Positions 17,813-25,789 of a stretch of 64,000 nt of DNA are shown piece after piece. The DNA comes from Amycolatopsis nigrescens CSC17Ta-90 (GTDB lineage: Bacteria > Actinomycetota > Actinomycetes > Mycobacteriales > Pseudonocardiaceae). Under the pieces are notes generated by a model that did not search any database, was not told the DNA's origin, and saw only the letters and a list, made by a program, of their open reading frames with translations. The stretch is taken from positions 4,030,157 to 4,094,156 of the forward strand of contig NZ_ARVW01000001.1 of NCBI RefSeq assembly GCF_000384315.1, in the 5' to 3' direction. Both the position numbers and the translations under genes were made by a program. Position 1 is the first letter of the stretch, and every line of letters begins with the position of its first letter.

Positions 17813-19020
17813 GCTGACTGTCCACTTTGGACAGCCTCGGCCAGTGCCGGGGCTTCGCGGCCGGTCTTCCGGCGGCGCAGCAGGCCGGCGACGGCGGCGA
17901 CCAGCAGGCCACCGCCGCCCGCGGCGGCGAAACCCCAGGCCGCCGAGGAATGGTCGATCACGAAACCGACCGCCGGGTTGCCGATGCCGATCCCGATCCG
18001 GACCGCCGAATCCTGCAGCCCCATCGCCTCCCCGCGCACCCGGACCGGGCTGCTCAGGCTGACCGCCTCACTGGTCGAGGCCAGCGTCGGTGCGCAGGCC
18101 AGGTTCGCCGGGACCAGCGCGAGCGCCAGCAGCCACCACGGGTGGTCCAGCAAGGCCACCGGCAGCATCAGCGCCGAGAGCAGCACCATCAGGGTCAGCT
18201 GCGGCAGGGACTTGCGGATCGCGCCGTGCACCAGGCCACCGGTCAGCGAGGCGAGGCAGATCACCACGAACAGCACGCCGGCCCAGTCCAGCTCGTCCGA
18301 CTCGCGCAGTGCCGCGAGCATCGCCAGTTCCATGCCGATCAGCACGAACCCGGCGCCGAGCGCGACCAGCAGGATCCCGGACAGCCGCGCGGTCAGCCAG
18401 CTGCGCAGCGGCGGCCGCGCCCCCGGGCTGACGGTGATCTCGTTCTTGTTCCTGATCGGCGGGTTCATCCAGAACAGCGCGACCGCGACCAGCCCGTAGC
18501 AGCAGCCGACGGCGGTCAGCGCAACCGTGGACGAAAACTGGGTGATGGCCAGTATCCCGGCCGCCGGGCCGATCATGAACGACGACTCCAGCGAGATCGT
18601 GTCCAGCGCGTATGCGGACCGGCGCTGATCTTCCGGCACCAGTGCGGTGAGGATCTGCCTGGCGATCGAACCGGCCGGCACCGCGAGCATGCCGGCCGGC
18701 AACGCCACCACCACCAGCACCAGGTACGGCAGGTGCGGGGTGCTCAGCCAGTAGGTGGTGGACGCGAGCCCGCAGGTCAGGATCACCGGGCGCAGCCCGT
18801 ACCGGTCGATGAGCCTGCCCAGCACCGGCGCGCCGACCGCACTGCCGACCGTGGTCGCGGTACCCACCAGCCCGGCCTCGCCGTAGCCGCGGCCGAGCGA
18901 ACCCACCACGTGCAGCGTCAGCGTGACACCCATCGCGGTCATCGGCAGCCGCGCGAAGAACATCAGCAGCATCGAAGTGCGAACCTGAGGCAGGACGAGC
19001 ACCTGACGATAGCGCTGCAT
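17809..19020 (-). CDS. MFS transporter
   Basis: A 403-residue major facilitator protein with twelve predicted membrane segments. The loop after helix 2 reads GAPVLGRLIDRYGLRPV, the MFS motif A pattern (G-x-x-x-D-R-x-G-x-R), and the N- and C-halves are separated by a basic loop (MNPPIRNKNEITVSPGARP). It is probably a drug or metabolite exporter, but the substrate is unknown. The start at 19020 (MQRYRQVL) is chosen because the family usually begins close to the first helix; an in-frame extension to 19056 is arginine-rich. The C-terminus has an RRRKTGREAP tail. It shares its stop region with the lipoprotein gene. Confidence 0.87.
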   Translation of the reverse strand: MQRYRQVLVLPQVRTSMLLMFFARLPMTAMGVTLTLHVVGSLGRGYGEAGLVGTATTVGSAVGAPVLGRLIDRYGLRPVILTCGLASTTYWLSTPHLPYLVLVVVALPAGMLAVPAGSIARQILTALVPEDQRRSAYALDTISLESSFMIGPAAGILAITQFSSTVALTAVGCCYGLVAVALFWMNPPIRNKNEITVSPGARPPLRSWLTARLSGILLVALGAGFVLIGMELAMLAALRESDELDWAGVLFVVICLASLTGGLVHGAIRKSLPQLTLMVLLSALMLPVALLDHPWWLLALALVPANLACAPTLASTSEAVSLSSPVRVRGEAMGLQDSAVRIGIGIGNPAVGFVIDHSSAAWGFAAAGGGGLLVAAVAGLLRRRKTGREAPALAEAVQSGQSA

Positions 19021-19111
19021 ACCCCGATGAGACCGGCTCCTGGTACGTACGTGCAACTTCTTTTGGCGAGTCTGCGGGACCGGCGACCGGGGCGGTGGTC
19101 ACAATCGGGGC

Positions 19112-19864
19112 ATGAATCAGGACTTCGCCGGACGGCCCGGGGTCGCGCTGGTCACCGGCGGCACCGGTGGCATCGGCCGCGCGATCGTGCGCCTGCTCGC
19201 CGAGCGGGGCGCAAAGGTCGCGTTCGCCTACCTGCACAACGTCGAGGCCGCGGCCGAACTGGAGGCCGAACTTCCCGGCCTGGTCACCGGCCACCGGCTG
19301 GACCTCGCCGACGACGAGCGGACCAGCGCGCTGCTCGGTGAGCTCGGCGCCCTGCACACGCTGGTCTACGCGTCCGGACCGCATGTGCCGATGGTGCACC
19401 TGAGCCGGGTGGAGCCGGCCCAGTTCCGCACGCAGCTCGACGTGGACGCGTCCGGCTTCTTCGGGCTGGTGCGCCACGCGCTGCCGATGCTGCGGGAAAG
19501 CCGGGGCTCGGTGGTCGCGGTGACCACCGCGGCGAACCGCCGGTTCCCGGTTCGCGACGGGCTGTCCGCCGCGCCGAAGGCCGCGATCGAGGCGGTCGTC
19601 CGCGGGCTCGCGGCCGAGGAGGGCCGGTTCGGGGTGCGCGCGAACAGCGTGGGCCCCGGCATGCTCACCGACGGCATGGCGGCCAGGCTGATCGAGTCCG
19701 GCGAGCTGGACGAGGAGGCCCTGCGGATCACCAGGGGCAACATCCCGCTCCGGCGGTTCGGCACCGCGGCCGACATCGCGGAGGCGGTCTGCTTCCTCGC
19801 CTCGGACCGGGCCGGCTTCGTCACTGGCCAGGCTCTCGACGTGGACGGTGGTTACGGCTGCTGA
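19112..19864 (+). CDS. SDR-family oxidoreductase with unusual active site
   Basis: A 250-residue FabG-like short-chain dehydrogenase. The nucleotide motif TGGTGGIGRAI is at residues 15-25, and the C-terminus FVTGQALDVDGGYGC is typical. Where classical members have Tyr-x-x-x-Lys, this protein has GLSAAPKAAIE: the Tyr position is Leu or Ser depending on alignment, and a Pro is inserted before the Lys. The catalytic Ser region reads VVAVTTAANRRF. The enzyme may therefore use a different mechanism or only bind cofactor. CACAAT lies 6 bases before the ATG. It is divergent from the MFS gene, with a 91-base gap. Confidence 0.88.
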   Translation: MNQDFAGRPGVALVTGGTGGIGRAIVRLLAERGAKVAFAYLHNVEAAAELEAELPGLVTGHRLDLADDERTSALLGELGALHTLVYASGPHVPMVHLSRVEPAQFRTQLDVDASGFFGLVRHALPMLRESRGSVVAVTTAANRRFPVRDGLSAAPKAAIEAVVRGLAAEEGRFGVRANSVGPGMLTDGMAARLIESGELDEEALRITRGNIPLRRFGTAADIAEAVCFLASDRAGFVTGQALDVDGGYGC

Positions 19865-19944
19865 ACTCGGCCGGGTGACCGGGGTCACCCGGCCGGGCGG
19901 GTTTTCTTGACTCATTCCAGAAAAGGCGACAAGCTGTAGAGGTC

Positions 19945-20406
19945 ATGCCTCACCAGGAAAGCCCCGTCGCTCAGCGCCTCAAGTCGGCCGGTCTGCGGAT
20001 CACCGCACCGAGGGTCGCTGTGCTCGAGTGGCTCGCCGACCATCCGCACACCACGGCCGACCAGGTCGCGGCGGGGGTCCGCGCGCGGCTCGGCTCGGTA
20101 TCCACCCAGGCCGTCTATGACGTGCTGGGCGCGTGCGCGGGTGCCGGCCTGGTGCGGCGGATCGAGCCGGCCGGACATCCGGCCCGGTTCGAGACTCGAA
20201 CCGGCGACAACCATCACCACCTGGTCTGCCGCGTCTGTGGACGCACCGAGGACGTCGACTGCGTGCACGGCACGGCACCTTGCCTCGAACCATCCGCCAC
20301 GGCGGGGTTCGAGGTGGACGAGGCGGAGGTCGTCTTCTGGGGGCTGTGCCCCCGCTGTTCGGCCGCACGTAAATCCCACCACGAGAACGAGGAGGTGTCG
20401 GCGTGA
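19945..20406 (+). CDS. Fur-family repressor, peroxide-type (CatR/FurA-like)
   Basis: A 153-residue Fur-family regulator. The winged-helix DNA-binding domain spans residues 1-80, with [18 protein letters not shown]. The metal region carries [10 protein letters not shown] (H90-H92, C95, C98) and CPRC (C135, C138), the two structural zinc pairs. It overlaps the catalase gene by four bases (GTGA), so the two are translationally coupled. In streptomycetes and mycobacteria this arrangement marks a redox-sensing repressor of its own operon. GAGGTC precedes the ATG, and a TTGACT at about 19907 may be the -35. Metal and peroxide response are inferred from context. Confidence 0.9.
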   Translation: MPHQESPVAQRLKSAGLRITAPRVAVLEWLADHPHTTADQVAAGVRARLGSVSTQAVYDVLGACAGAGLVRRIEPAGHPARFETRTGDNHHHLVCRVCGRTEDVDCVHGTAPCLEPSATAGFEVDEAEVVFWGLCPRCSAARKSHHENEEVSA

Positions 20407-21845
20407 GCAAGCCGACCACCAACAACGTGGGCATCCCGATCGGCAGTGACAACGACTCACTGACCCTCGGCGCCAACGGCCCGATCCTGCTGCAGGACCA
20501 CTACCTCATCGAGAAGAACGCGCAGTTCAACCGCGAGCGGGTGCCGGAACGGGTGGTGCACGCCAAGGGCGGTGGTGCGTTCGGCCGGCTCGAGGTGACC
20601 GAGGACGTCAGCCAGTTCACCAAGGCCGCCCTCTTCCAGCCGGGCACCAGGACCGAGAGCCTGATCCGCTTCTCCACCGTCGCCGGTGAACTCGGCTTCC
20701 CCGACACCGTGCGCGACCCCCGCGGTTTCGCGGTGAAGTTCTACACCTCGCAGGGCAACTACGACCTGGTCGGCAACAACACCCCGGTGTTCTTCATCCG
20801 CGACCCGATCAAGTTCCCGGACTTCATCCACTCGCAGAAGCGCCGCGCCGACAACCACCTGCACGACCACGACATGCAGTGGGACTTCTGGACCCTGCGC
20901 CCGGAGTCGGCGCACCAGGTGACCTGGCTGATGGGCGACCGCGGGGTGCCGAAGACCTGGCGCCACATGAACGGCTACGGCTCGCACACCTACCTGTGGG
21001 AGAACGCCGGCGGCGAGAAGTTCTGGGTCAAGTACCACTTCAAGACCGACCAGGGCATCGAGTTCCTGACCCAGGAGGAGGCCGACGGACTGGCCGGCTC
21101 CTCGCGCGACCACCACATCGCCGATCTCTACAAGAGCATCAAGGCGGGCGACCACCCGTCGTGGACGCTGTACGTGCAGGTCATGCCGCATGACGAGGCC
21201 GCGGACTACCGGTTCAACCCGTTCGACCTGACCAAGGTGTGGCCGCACAGCGACTACCCGCTGATCAAGGTCGGCAAGTACACCCTGGACCGGAACCCGT
21301 CGAACTACTTCGCGGAGATCGAGCAGGCGGCCTTCGAGCCGGCGAACCTGGTGCCGGGCATCGGCCCGTCGCCGGACAAGATGCTGCTCGGCAGGCTGTT
21401 CGCCTACCCGGACGCGCACCGCTACCGGATCGGCCCGAACTACACGCAGCTGCCGGTGAACGCGGCCAAGTCCGAGGTGAACAGCTACTCCAAGGACGGC
21501 CCGATGCGCTACAGCAACACGGCCGACCCGGTCTACGCGCCGAACTCCTACGGCGGCCCGCACGCCGACGCCGCGTTGGCGGGTGAAGCGGCGTCGGCCT
21601 ACGGCGCCACCGGCGAGGTGCTGAGGAGCGCCTACAAGCTGCACGCCGAGGACGACGACTTCGGCCAGCCGGGCACGATGGTCCGCGATGTGCTCGACGA
21701 CGCCGCGCGTGAGCGGCTCGCGAACAACATCATCGGGCACGCGAGCAACGACGTCTCGCAGCCGGTGCTGGAGCGCGTCTTCGAGTACTGGCGCAACGTG
21801 GACAAGACCCTCGGTGACAAGGTCGCGGCCGCCTTCCAGAAGTAG
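20403..21845 (+). CDS. katA: Monofunctional heme catalase
   Basis: A 480-residue small-subunit catalase that converts hydrogen peroxide to water and oxygen. Active-site His is H53 in [11 protein letters not shown], the distal Asn is N126 in [12 protein letters not shown], and the proximal heme ligand is Y335 in [36 protein letters not shown] is the usual structural signature region. The NADPH-binding and core domains are complete and no C-terminal flavodoxin-like extension is present. The start is GTG 20403, inside the stop of the Fur-type gene. A strong hairpin at 21867-21901 ends the operon. Confidence 0.96.
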   Translation: MSKPTTNNVGIPIGSDNDSLTLGANGPILLQDHYLIEKNAQFNRERVPERVVHAKGGGAFGRLEVTEDVSQFTKAALFQPGTRTESLIRFSTVAGELGFPDTVRDPRGFAVKFYTSQGNYDLVGNNTPVFFIRDPIKFPDFIHSQKRRADNHLHDHDMQWDFWTLRPESAHQVTWLMGDRGVPKTWRHMNGYGSHTYLWENAGGEKFWVKYHFKTDQGIEFLTQEEADGLAGSSRDHHIADLYKSIKAGDHPSWTLYVQVMPHDEAADYRFNPFDLTKVWPHSDYPLIKVGKYTLDRNPSNYFAEIEQAAFEPANLVPGIGPSPDKMLLGRLFAYPDAHRYRIGPNYTQLPVNAAKSEVNSYSKDGPMRYSNTADPVYAPNSYGGPHADAALAGEAASAYGATGEVLRSAYKLHAEDDDFGQPGTMVRDVLDDAARERLANNIIGHASNDVSQPVLERVFEYWRNVDKTLGDKVAAAFQK

Positions 21846-21866
21846 TTTTTCCGCTCCCACCACCGG

Positions 21867-21901
21867 CACGGCCCGGCGAGCAGCTCGCTCGCCGGGCCGT
21901 G
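21867..21901 (+). terminator. Catalase operon terminator
   Basis: A perfect 15-bp stem, CACGGCCCGGCGAGC with its complement, and a 5-base loop, beginning 22 bases after the catalase stop. It ends in GTTGT and has no long U run, as usual for terminators of high-GC actinomycetes. Confidence 0.85.
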
Positions 21902-22148
21902 TTGTCGCATGTCGTCGTGTGGCCCGCCGGGTGTCCCCCTGCTCAGCGCCTGCTGGGGGTGTTGTGCCTGGCGGGGCGTCTGTGGGTGGCGCGATCCGGA
22001 GCGGGGAACACGGACCGCACAACGCGAGCGCGACACGCGGTTCAGCCGAGTGATGGTGTGAACGAAACGCGCAATGCATCTCTTCAGGTGACCGTCGCGG
22101 CCCGGACGAGTGACCCGCTCACCTTCCGTGCATTTTCCGCGGTGTCAA

Positions 22149-22179
22149 CTTGATCTTCCGGGCGAGGCTCAAGATCAAG
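22149..22179. other. Isolated hairpin, 9-bp stem
   Basis: CTTGATCTT (22149-22157) and AAGATCAAG (22171-22179) are exact complements around a 13-base loop. It lies about 150 bases before the secreted protein gene. The stem is AT-rich compared with its surroundings. It could be an operator for a dimeric regulator or part of a structured leader. Confidence 0.6.
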
Positions 22180-22239
22180 ACGTTCATCAATTGCGGGCGT
22201 ACCGACGGCAGATGAATTCGTCAGGTAAGGACAGGAAAT

Positions 22240-22325
22240 GGTCCGGCGCGGGCGACCGGGTGGTGATTCCCCGACACGGCGGGTATCGATTACTCCCGTC
22301 AGGTCTTAAGAGGCCGGGAGGTTAG
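22240..22325 (+). promoter_or_regulatory. Possible structured leader, ydaO (cyclic di-AMP riboswitch)-like
   Basis: The region contains GGGTGGTGATTCC, close to the ydaO GGGUGAAUCC block, and 30 bases later ACTCCCGTCAGGTCT followed by AAGAGGCC, close to the CCCGUCAGCUAACCUCGUAGGC block. Such riboswitches often precede secreted protein genes in actinobacteria. The match is imperfect (an insertion in the first block, GGTCTT for GCTAAC in the second), so this is a suggestion only. Confidence 0.25.
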
Positions 22326-22329
22326 GGAA

Positions 22330-22860
22330 ATGAAAAGCAGAATTGCCCGCTCGATTGCCGTGGTTGCGATCGGTGGCTTGCTGGCGGTGGCCTCTGGCGG
22401 GGTGGCCGCGGCGGGCACCCTCGGCGGCAAGGGCACGTCCAGTACGCAGGCCGCCGGGGCGCAGATGCTGCAGTTCCGGGACGAGCTGACCAAGGTGGCC
22501 TATGCCGGTGACGTCACCAGCACCAGGAGCGCCCTTGGCAAGATGAACCCGCTGTTGAAGGATCTGTCCGAAGGCAAGCGGTACTCCATCGCCGTTGAGC
22601 AGCAGAATGTCGCCACCGACGCGAAGGCGCGGTCCAGCGAGGCGTCCAGGCTGCTGGCCGATCCGAACGCCAAGCCGCGGCAGCTGCCGCCGTTGCCGCT
22701 GCCGCCGCTGCCCGATCTGCCGGGACCGCTGAAGGTCGTCAGCGACCTGCTGAAGACCCTGCTGACCGCGGTGACCGGACTGGTGGCAGGGCTGCTCGGC
22801 GGCGGCCTTCCGGTGCCCCCGCTGCCGGTACCGCCGGTGCCGCCGTTGCCGACGCCATAA
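22330..22860 (+). CDS. Secreted protein with proline-rich C-terminus, unknown function
   Basis: A 176-residue secreted protein. Residues 1-28 form a Sec signal (KSRIAR start, hydrophobic core, ending VAAAG). A mainly helical middle follows (LQFRDELTKVAYAGDVTSTR and beyond). Then come a Pro/Leu-rich linker (LPPLPLPPLPDLPGP), an amphipathic Leu/Val/Gly-rich helix (LLKTLLTAVTGLVAGLLGGG) and a final PVPPLPVPPVPPLPTP tail. No cysteine is present. I recognise no family. The tail suggests interaction with the cell wall or membrane. GGGAGG lies 11 bases before the ATG. The long leader suggests regulated expression. Confidence 0.75.
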   Translation: MKSRIARSIAVVAIGGLLAVASGGVAAAGTLGGKGTSSTQAAGAQMLQFRDELTKVAYAGDVTSTRSALGKMNPLLKDLSEGKRYSIAVEQQNVATDAKARSSEASRLLADPNAKPRQLPPLPLPPLPDLPGPLKVVSDLLKTLLTAVTGLVAGLLGGGLPVPPLPVPPVPPLPTP

Positions 22861-22898
22861 CCGAATAGGAAAACCCTCGCCATGTGAATCGGGGGGAT

Positions 22899-22938
22899 CC
22901 GGAATCCGGTGCGGAGTGCCCTCCGCGCCGGATTCCGG
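22899..22938. terminator. Bidirectional terminator between convergent genes
   Basis: Two 18-base arms (22899-22916 and 22921-22938) pair fully, with one G-U wobble on the plus strand, around a 4-base loop. TCTTTT follows at 22949-22954. It separates the secreted protein gene from the convergent esterase gene. Confidence 0.85.
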
Positions 22939-22952
22939 TTGTCCGGGGTCTT

Positions 22953-24014
22953 TTACAAGCCGTTCCGATTACTGAGCCCGAGCCGGAGTGCACCGGCGGC
23001 CTCGGCGGTCGCCTCGCGGAAACGGCGGCCGACGCCGAGGAAATTGGCGTAACCGTGAATCAGGTCCGCCTGCCGGCTCAGCGCGGTCTGCACCCCGGCC
23101 TCCTGCAGCCGTTTGGCGTATGCCTCGCCCTCGTCGCGCAACGGGTCGAACCCCGCGGTGGCGATGTAGGCGGGTGGCAGCCCGGACAGGTCCTCGGTGA
23201 GCAGCGGGGACAACCTCGGATCGCTGCGGTCCACGCCTTCCGGGGCGTACTGGTCGATGAACCAGGTCATGTGCTTGTCGGTGAGGAAGAACCGCTTGCC
23301 GAACAGCTCCCTCGACCGGCGGCGCACGCTGGAGTCCGTGGTCGGGTAGAAGAGCAGCTGGAAGGCCGGTGCCGGGCCACCGCGCCGGGTGGTCACCTGC
23401 GCGGTCACCGCGGCCAGGTTGCCGCCCGCGCTGTCCCCGCCGACCGCGATCCGCGCCGGGTCGGCGCCCAGCTCGGCGGCCTTGGCGTGCGCGTAGTCGA
23501 AGGCCGTCACCGCGTCGTCCACCGCCGCCGGGAACACGTGCTCGGGGGCCAGCCGGTACTCCACCGACAGCACCCGGACCCCGGCCCGCAGCGCGAGGAA
23601 CCGCGCGGTGTTGTCGTGGCTGGCCCTGGTGCCGATCACGAAACCGCCGCCGTGGAAGAACACCAGCAGCCCGGAGGGTTCGGCCAGCCCGGCCGGGGTG
23701 TACAGGGTGGCGGCCAGGCCGTCGTGCTCCGCCGGGATGACGAGCTCGCGGGTGGCGATCGGCCCCATCGGCTTGCCGCCGACCAGATGCCGGGACTCGT
23801 CCAGCAGGGTGCGGGCCTGTGCGACCGACGCGCCGCGCACCAGCTCGGCCCCGCTGATCTGCTGCAACCGGAGCAGCAACTGGGCGTCCAGCGCCAGTTC
23901 CTGCCCGTCCATCCGGATCGCCCTGCCGGCGATCAGGCGGCGCACCGGGGACGGCAGCGCGTAAACCAGCTGGGCCGCCGCGGCCTCCACCTGGGTCCTG
24001 AGCGATAACGCCAT
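22953..24014 (-). CDS. Alpha/beta hydrolase, hormone-sensitive-lipase family esterase
   Basis: A 353-residue esterase of family IV. The oxyanion motif HGGGFVIGT is near residue 117, the nucleophile Ser lies in GGDSAGGNLAA near residue 193, and the acid and His are in the IATAGFDPLRDEGEAYAKRL and ADLIHGYANFLGVG segments near residues 287 and 320. Such enzymes hydrolyse short acyl esters. The N-terminal cap (about 90 residues) is usual. GGGAGGAACC directly precedes the ATG at 24014. It diverges from the FMN reductase gene; no operon partner is seen. Confidence 0.93.
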   Translation of the reverse strand: MALSLRTQVEAAAAQLVYALPSPVRRLIAGRAIRMDGQELALDAQLLLRLQQISGAELVRGASVAQARTLLDESRHLVGGKPMGPIATRELVIPAEHDGLAATLYTPAGLAEPSGLLVFFHGGGFVIGTRASHDNTARFLALRAGVRVLSVEYRLAPEHVFPAAVDDAVTAFDYAHAKAAELGADPARIAVGGDSAGGNLAAVTAQVTTRRGGPAPAFQLLFYPTTDSSVRRRSRELFGKRFFLTDKHMTWFIDQYAPEGVDRSDPRLSPLLTEDLSGLPPAYIATAGFDPLRDEGEAYAKRLQEAGVQTALSRQADLIHGYANFLGVGRRFREATAEAAGALRLGLSNRNGL

Positions 24015-24140
24015 GGTTCCTCCCGTCGAGGTCCTTGGCGGATGACGTTACTTGCCAGTAGGTGCGATGACCAGATGTGACTCAGCACTCCGTCCCAAAC
24101 CGTGGTCCTCCACCTAACTGGAGCGTCTAGCCTCAGGGGT

Positions 24141-24716
24141 GTGACTTCGACTCCCGCGATCAACGTGCTCGGCATCGGCGGCTCGCTGCGCGCCGGCTCC
24201 CAGTCCGAGCGGGCCCTGCGCATCGCGCTGGACGGTGCCGCGGAGGCGGGCGCCGATACGGTCGCCTTCACCGGGTCGGATCTCTCGCTGCCCTTCTACG
24301 ACGCCACGATTTCGGACCGCGCCCCGGAGGCGCTGCGGCTGATCGAGGCGGTCCGGGCGGCGGACGGCATCATCATCGTTTCGCCCGGTTACCACGGCGC
24401 GCTGTCCGGGCTGGTCAAGAACGCGCTGGACTACGTCGAGGACCTGCGCCCCGACCGGCGGCCCTACCTGGACGGCCGCGCGGTCGGCGTGGCGGCGGTG
24501 GCCTACGGCTGGCAGGCCGCGGTGACCACTTTGGACCAGCTGCGCACGATCGCGCACGCGTTGCGCGGCTGGCCGACCCCGCTCGGCGGGGCGATCAACA
24601 GTGCCGAGGTGAAGTTCGACGAGGCCGGTGGCGCGTCGGAGGAGAAGGTGATCAACACCCTGCGCACCATCGGCCGACAGGTGACCGAGTTCGCCGTCGC
24701 ACACCGCACCGCCTAG
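24141..24716 (+). CDS. NADPH-dependent FMN reductase
   Basis: A 191-residue flavodoxin-like reductase. GIGGSLRAGSQSERALR near residues 9-25 binds the FMN phosphate. SPGYHGALSGLVKNALDYVEDL, in the middle of the protein, is the P-G-Y-H/N-G-x-x-x-x-x-K-N-A-x-D signature. Such proteins reduce FMN or quinones with NADPH. The start is GTG 24141, 7 bases after TAGCCT with no ribosome site, so the message is probably leaderless; an in-frame ATG at 24102 would precede that box. It is followed by the ohr-dps pair after 134 bases. Confidence 0.92.
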   Translation: MTSTPAINVLGIGGSLRAGSQSERALRIALDGAAEAGADTVAFTGSDLSLPFYDATISDRAPEALRLIEAVRAADGIIIVSPGYHGALSGLVKNALDYVEDLRPDRRPYLDGRAVGVAAVAYGWQAAVTTLDQLRTIAHALRGWPTPLGGAINSAEVKFDEAGGASEEKVINTLRTIGRQVTEFAVAHRTA

Positions 24717-24850
24717 GGATTCGCGCCCGCCGCACCGGGGTACTCCGCTGCCGTGACGCCGCTCATGCGGCGGCAAGGTTCTGCCCCTGCGGTTTGTTGT
24801 ACCTGGTGAGAGGCTGGGACAGCCGGACCCCGACAGCGGAGGTAACACTG

Positions 24851-25276
24851 ATGGCCGAGGCGATGTACACCGCACAGGCGACCGCGCGAGGCGACGGTCG
24901 CAACGGTGAGGTCACCTCATCCGATGGGGTGATCGACGAGAAGTTGAGCACTCCCAAGGAGCTCGGCGGCCCCGGCGGTGAGTTCACCAACCCGGAGCAG
25001 CTCTTCGCGGCCGGCTACGCGGCCTGTTTCCACAGCGCCCTGCGCTTGGTGGCCAAGCAGGGGCGAGTGGACGTCGGCGATTCCGAGGTGACCGCCGAGG
25101 TCGGCCTCGGCAAGACGGAGGCCGGCAACTTCGCGCTCGCGGTCAAGCTGAACACCAGGCTGACCGGGATGGAACAGGGCAAGGCCGACGAGCTCGTCGC
25201 GCAGGCGCACCAGGTGTGCCCGTACTCGAACGCGACCCGCGGCAACATCGTGGTCGAGGTGACCGCGACCACCTGA
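24851..25276 (+). CDS. ohr: Organic hydroperoxide resistance protein
   Basis: A 141-residue Ohr/OsmC protein that reduces organic hydroperoxides with thiols. The two catalytic cysteines are C59 in AGYAACFHSAL and C123 in QVCPYSNATRGN, and the N-terminal YTAQATARGDGRNGEVTSSDG region is characteristic of Ohr rather than OsmC. Homodimeric and cytoplasmic in the family. GGAGGT lies 9 bases before the ATG at 24851; an in-frame extension to 24794 has no such site. dps follows after 17 bases, so they form a two-gene oxidative-stress operon. No OhrR-type regulator is adjacent. Confidence 0.95.
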   Translation: MAEAMYTAQATARGDGRNGEVTSSDGVIDEKLSTPKELGGPGGEFTNPEQLFAAGYAACFHSALRLVAKQGRVDVGDSEVTAEVGLGKTEAGNFALAVKLNTRLTGMEQGKADELVAQAHQVCPYSNATRGNIVVEVTATT

Positions 25277-25293
25277 ACGGAAAGGACGGAAAA

Positions 25294-25770
25294 ATGGCCA
25301 ACTCTCCGATCAAGAGCCCGCTCAGCGAGAGCGACAAGGAGATCACCGGAAACGCCCTGCAGGCGACCCTGGTCGATCTGGTCGACCTTTCGCTGATCGC
25401 CAAGCAGGCGCACTGGAACGTGGTCGGCGCGAACTTCCGCAGCGCGCACCTGCAGCTGGACGAGCTGGTGAGCACCGCGCGGCAGTACACCGACGAGGTG
25501 GCCGAGCGGGCCAACGCGATCGGCGTCTCGCCGAACGGCAAGGCGAAGACCGTGGTGGAGAGCTCGGGCGTGCCCGAGTACCCGGACAACTGGCAGTCGG
25601 TCGAGTCCACCGTCGCGGCGATCGTGACGATTCTGGCCGAGCTGATCCAGCGGCTGCGTGCCCGGATCGACGACACCGACAAGAGCGATCTGGTCACCCA
25701 GGACCTGCTCATCGAAATCACCCAGGAGCTGGAGAAGGCGCACTGGATGTGGCAGGCCCAGCAGGCCTGA
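25294..25770 (+). CDS. dps: Dps ferritin-like DNA-protection protein
   Basis: A 158-residue Dps protein. The ferroxidase ligands follow the family pattern: KQAHWNVVGANFRSAH (H40, H52) and LQLDEL (D56). Twelve copies assemble into a shell that oxidises and stores iron with hydrogen peroxide and shields DNA. The C-terminus ends in HWMWQAQQA and has no lysine-rich tail, so direct DNA binding by a tail is not obvious; the N-terminus ANSPIKSPLSESDKE is short. AAGGACGGA precedes the ATG at 25294, 17 bases after ohr. Confidence 0.95.
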   Translation: MANSPIKSPLSESDKEITGNALQATLVDLVDLSLIAKQAHWNVVGANFRSAHLQLDELVSTARQYTDEVAERANAIGVSPNGKAKTVVESSGVPEYPDNWQSVESTVAAIVTILAELIQRLRARIDDTDKSDLVTQDLLIEITQELEKAHWMWQAQQA

Positions 25771-25789
25771 TCGCACTAGGGTCCCCGGT

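Larger units (their letters stand above)
21846..22329. other. 484-bp leader and intergenic region between catalase and a secreted protein gene
   Basis: No gene is visible. It holds the catalase terminator (21867-21901), a 9-bp-stem hairpin (22149-22179) and a stretch at about 22240-22325 with motifs that recall the ydaO riboswitch. The last 20 bases contain GGGAGG, a ribosome site for the gene at 22330. The promoter of that gene should lie between about 21930 and 22230; no clear -35/-10 pair was found. Confidence 0.5.
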
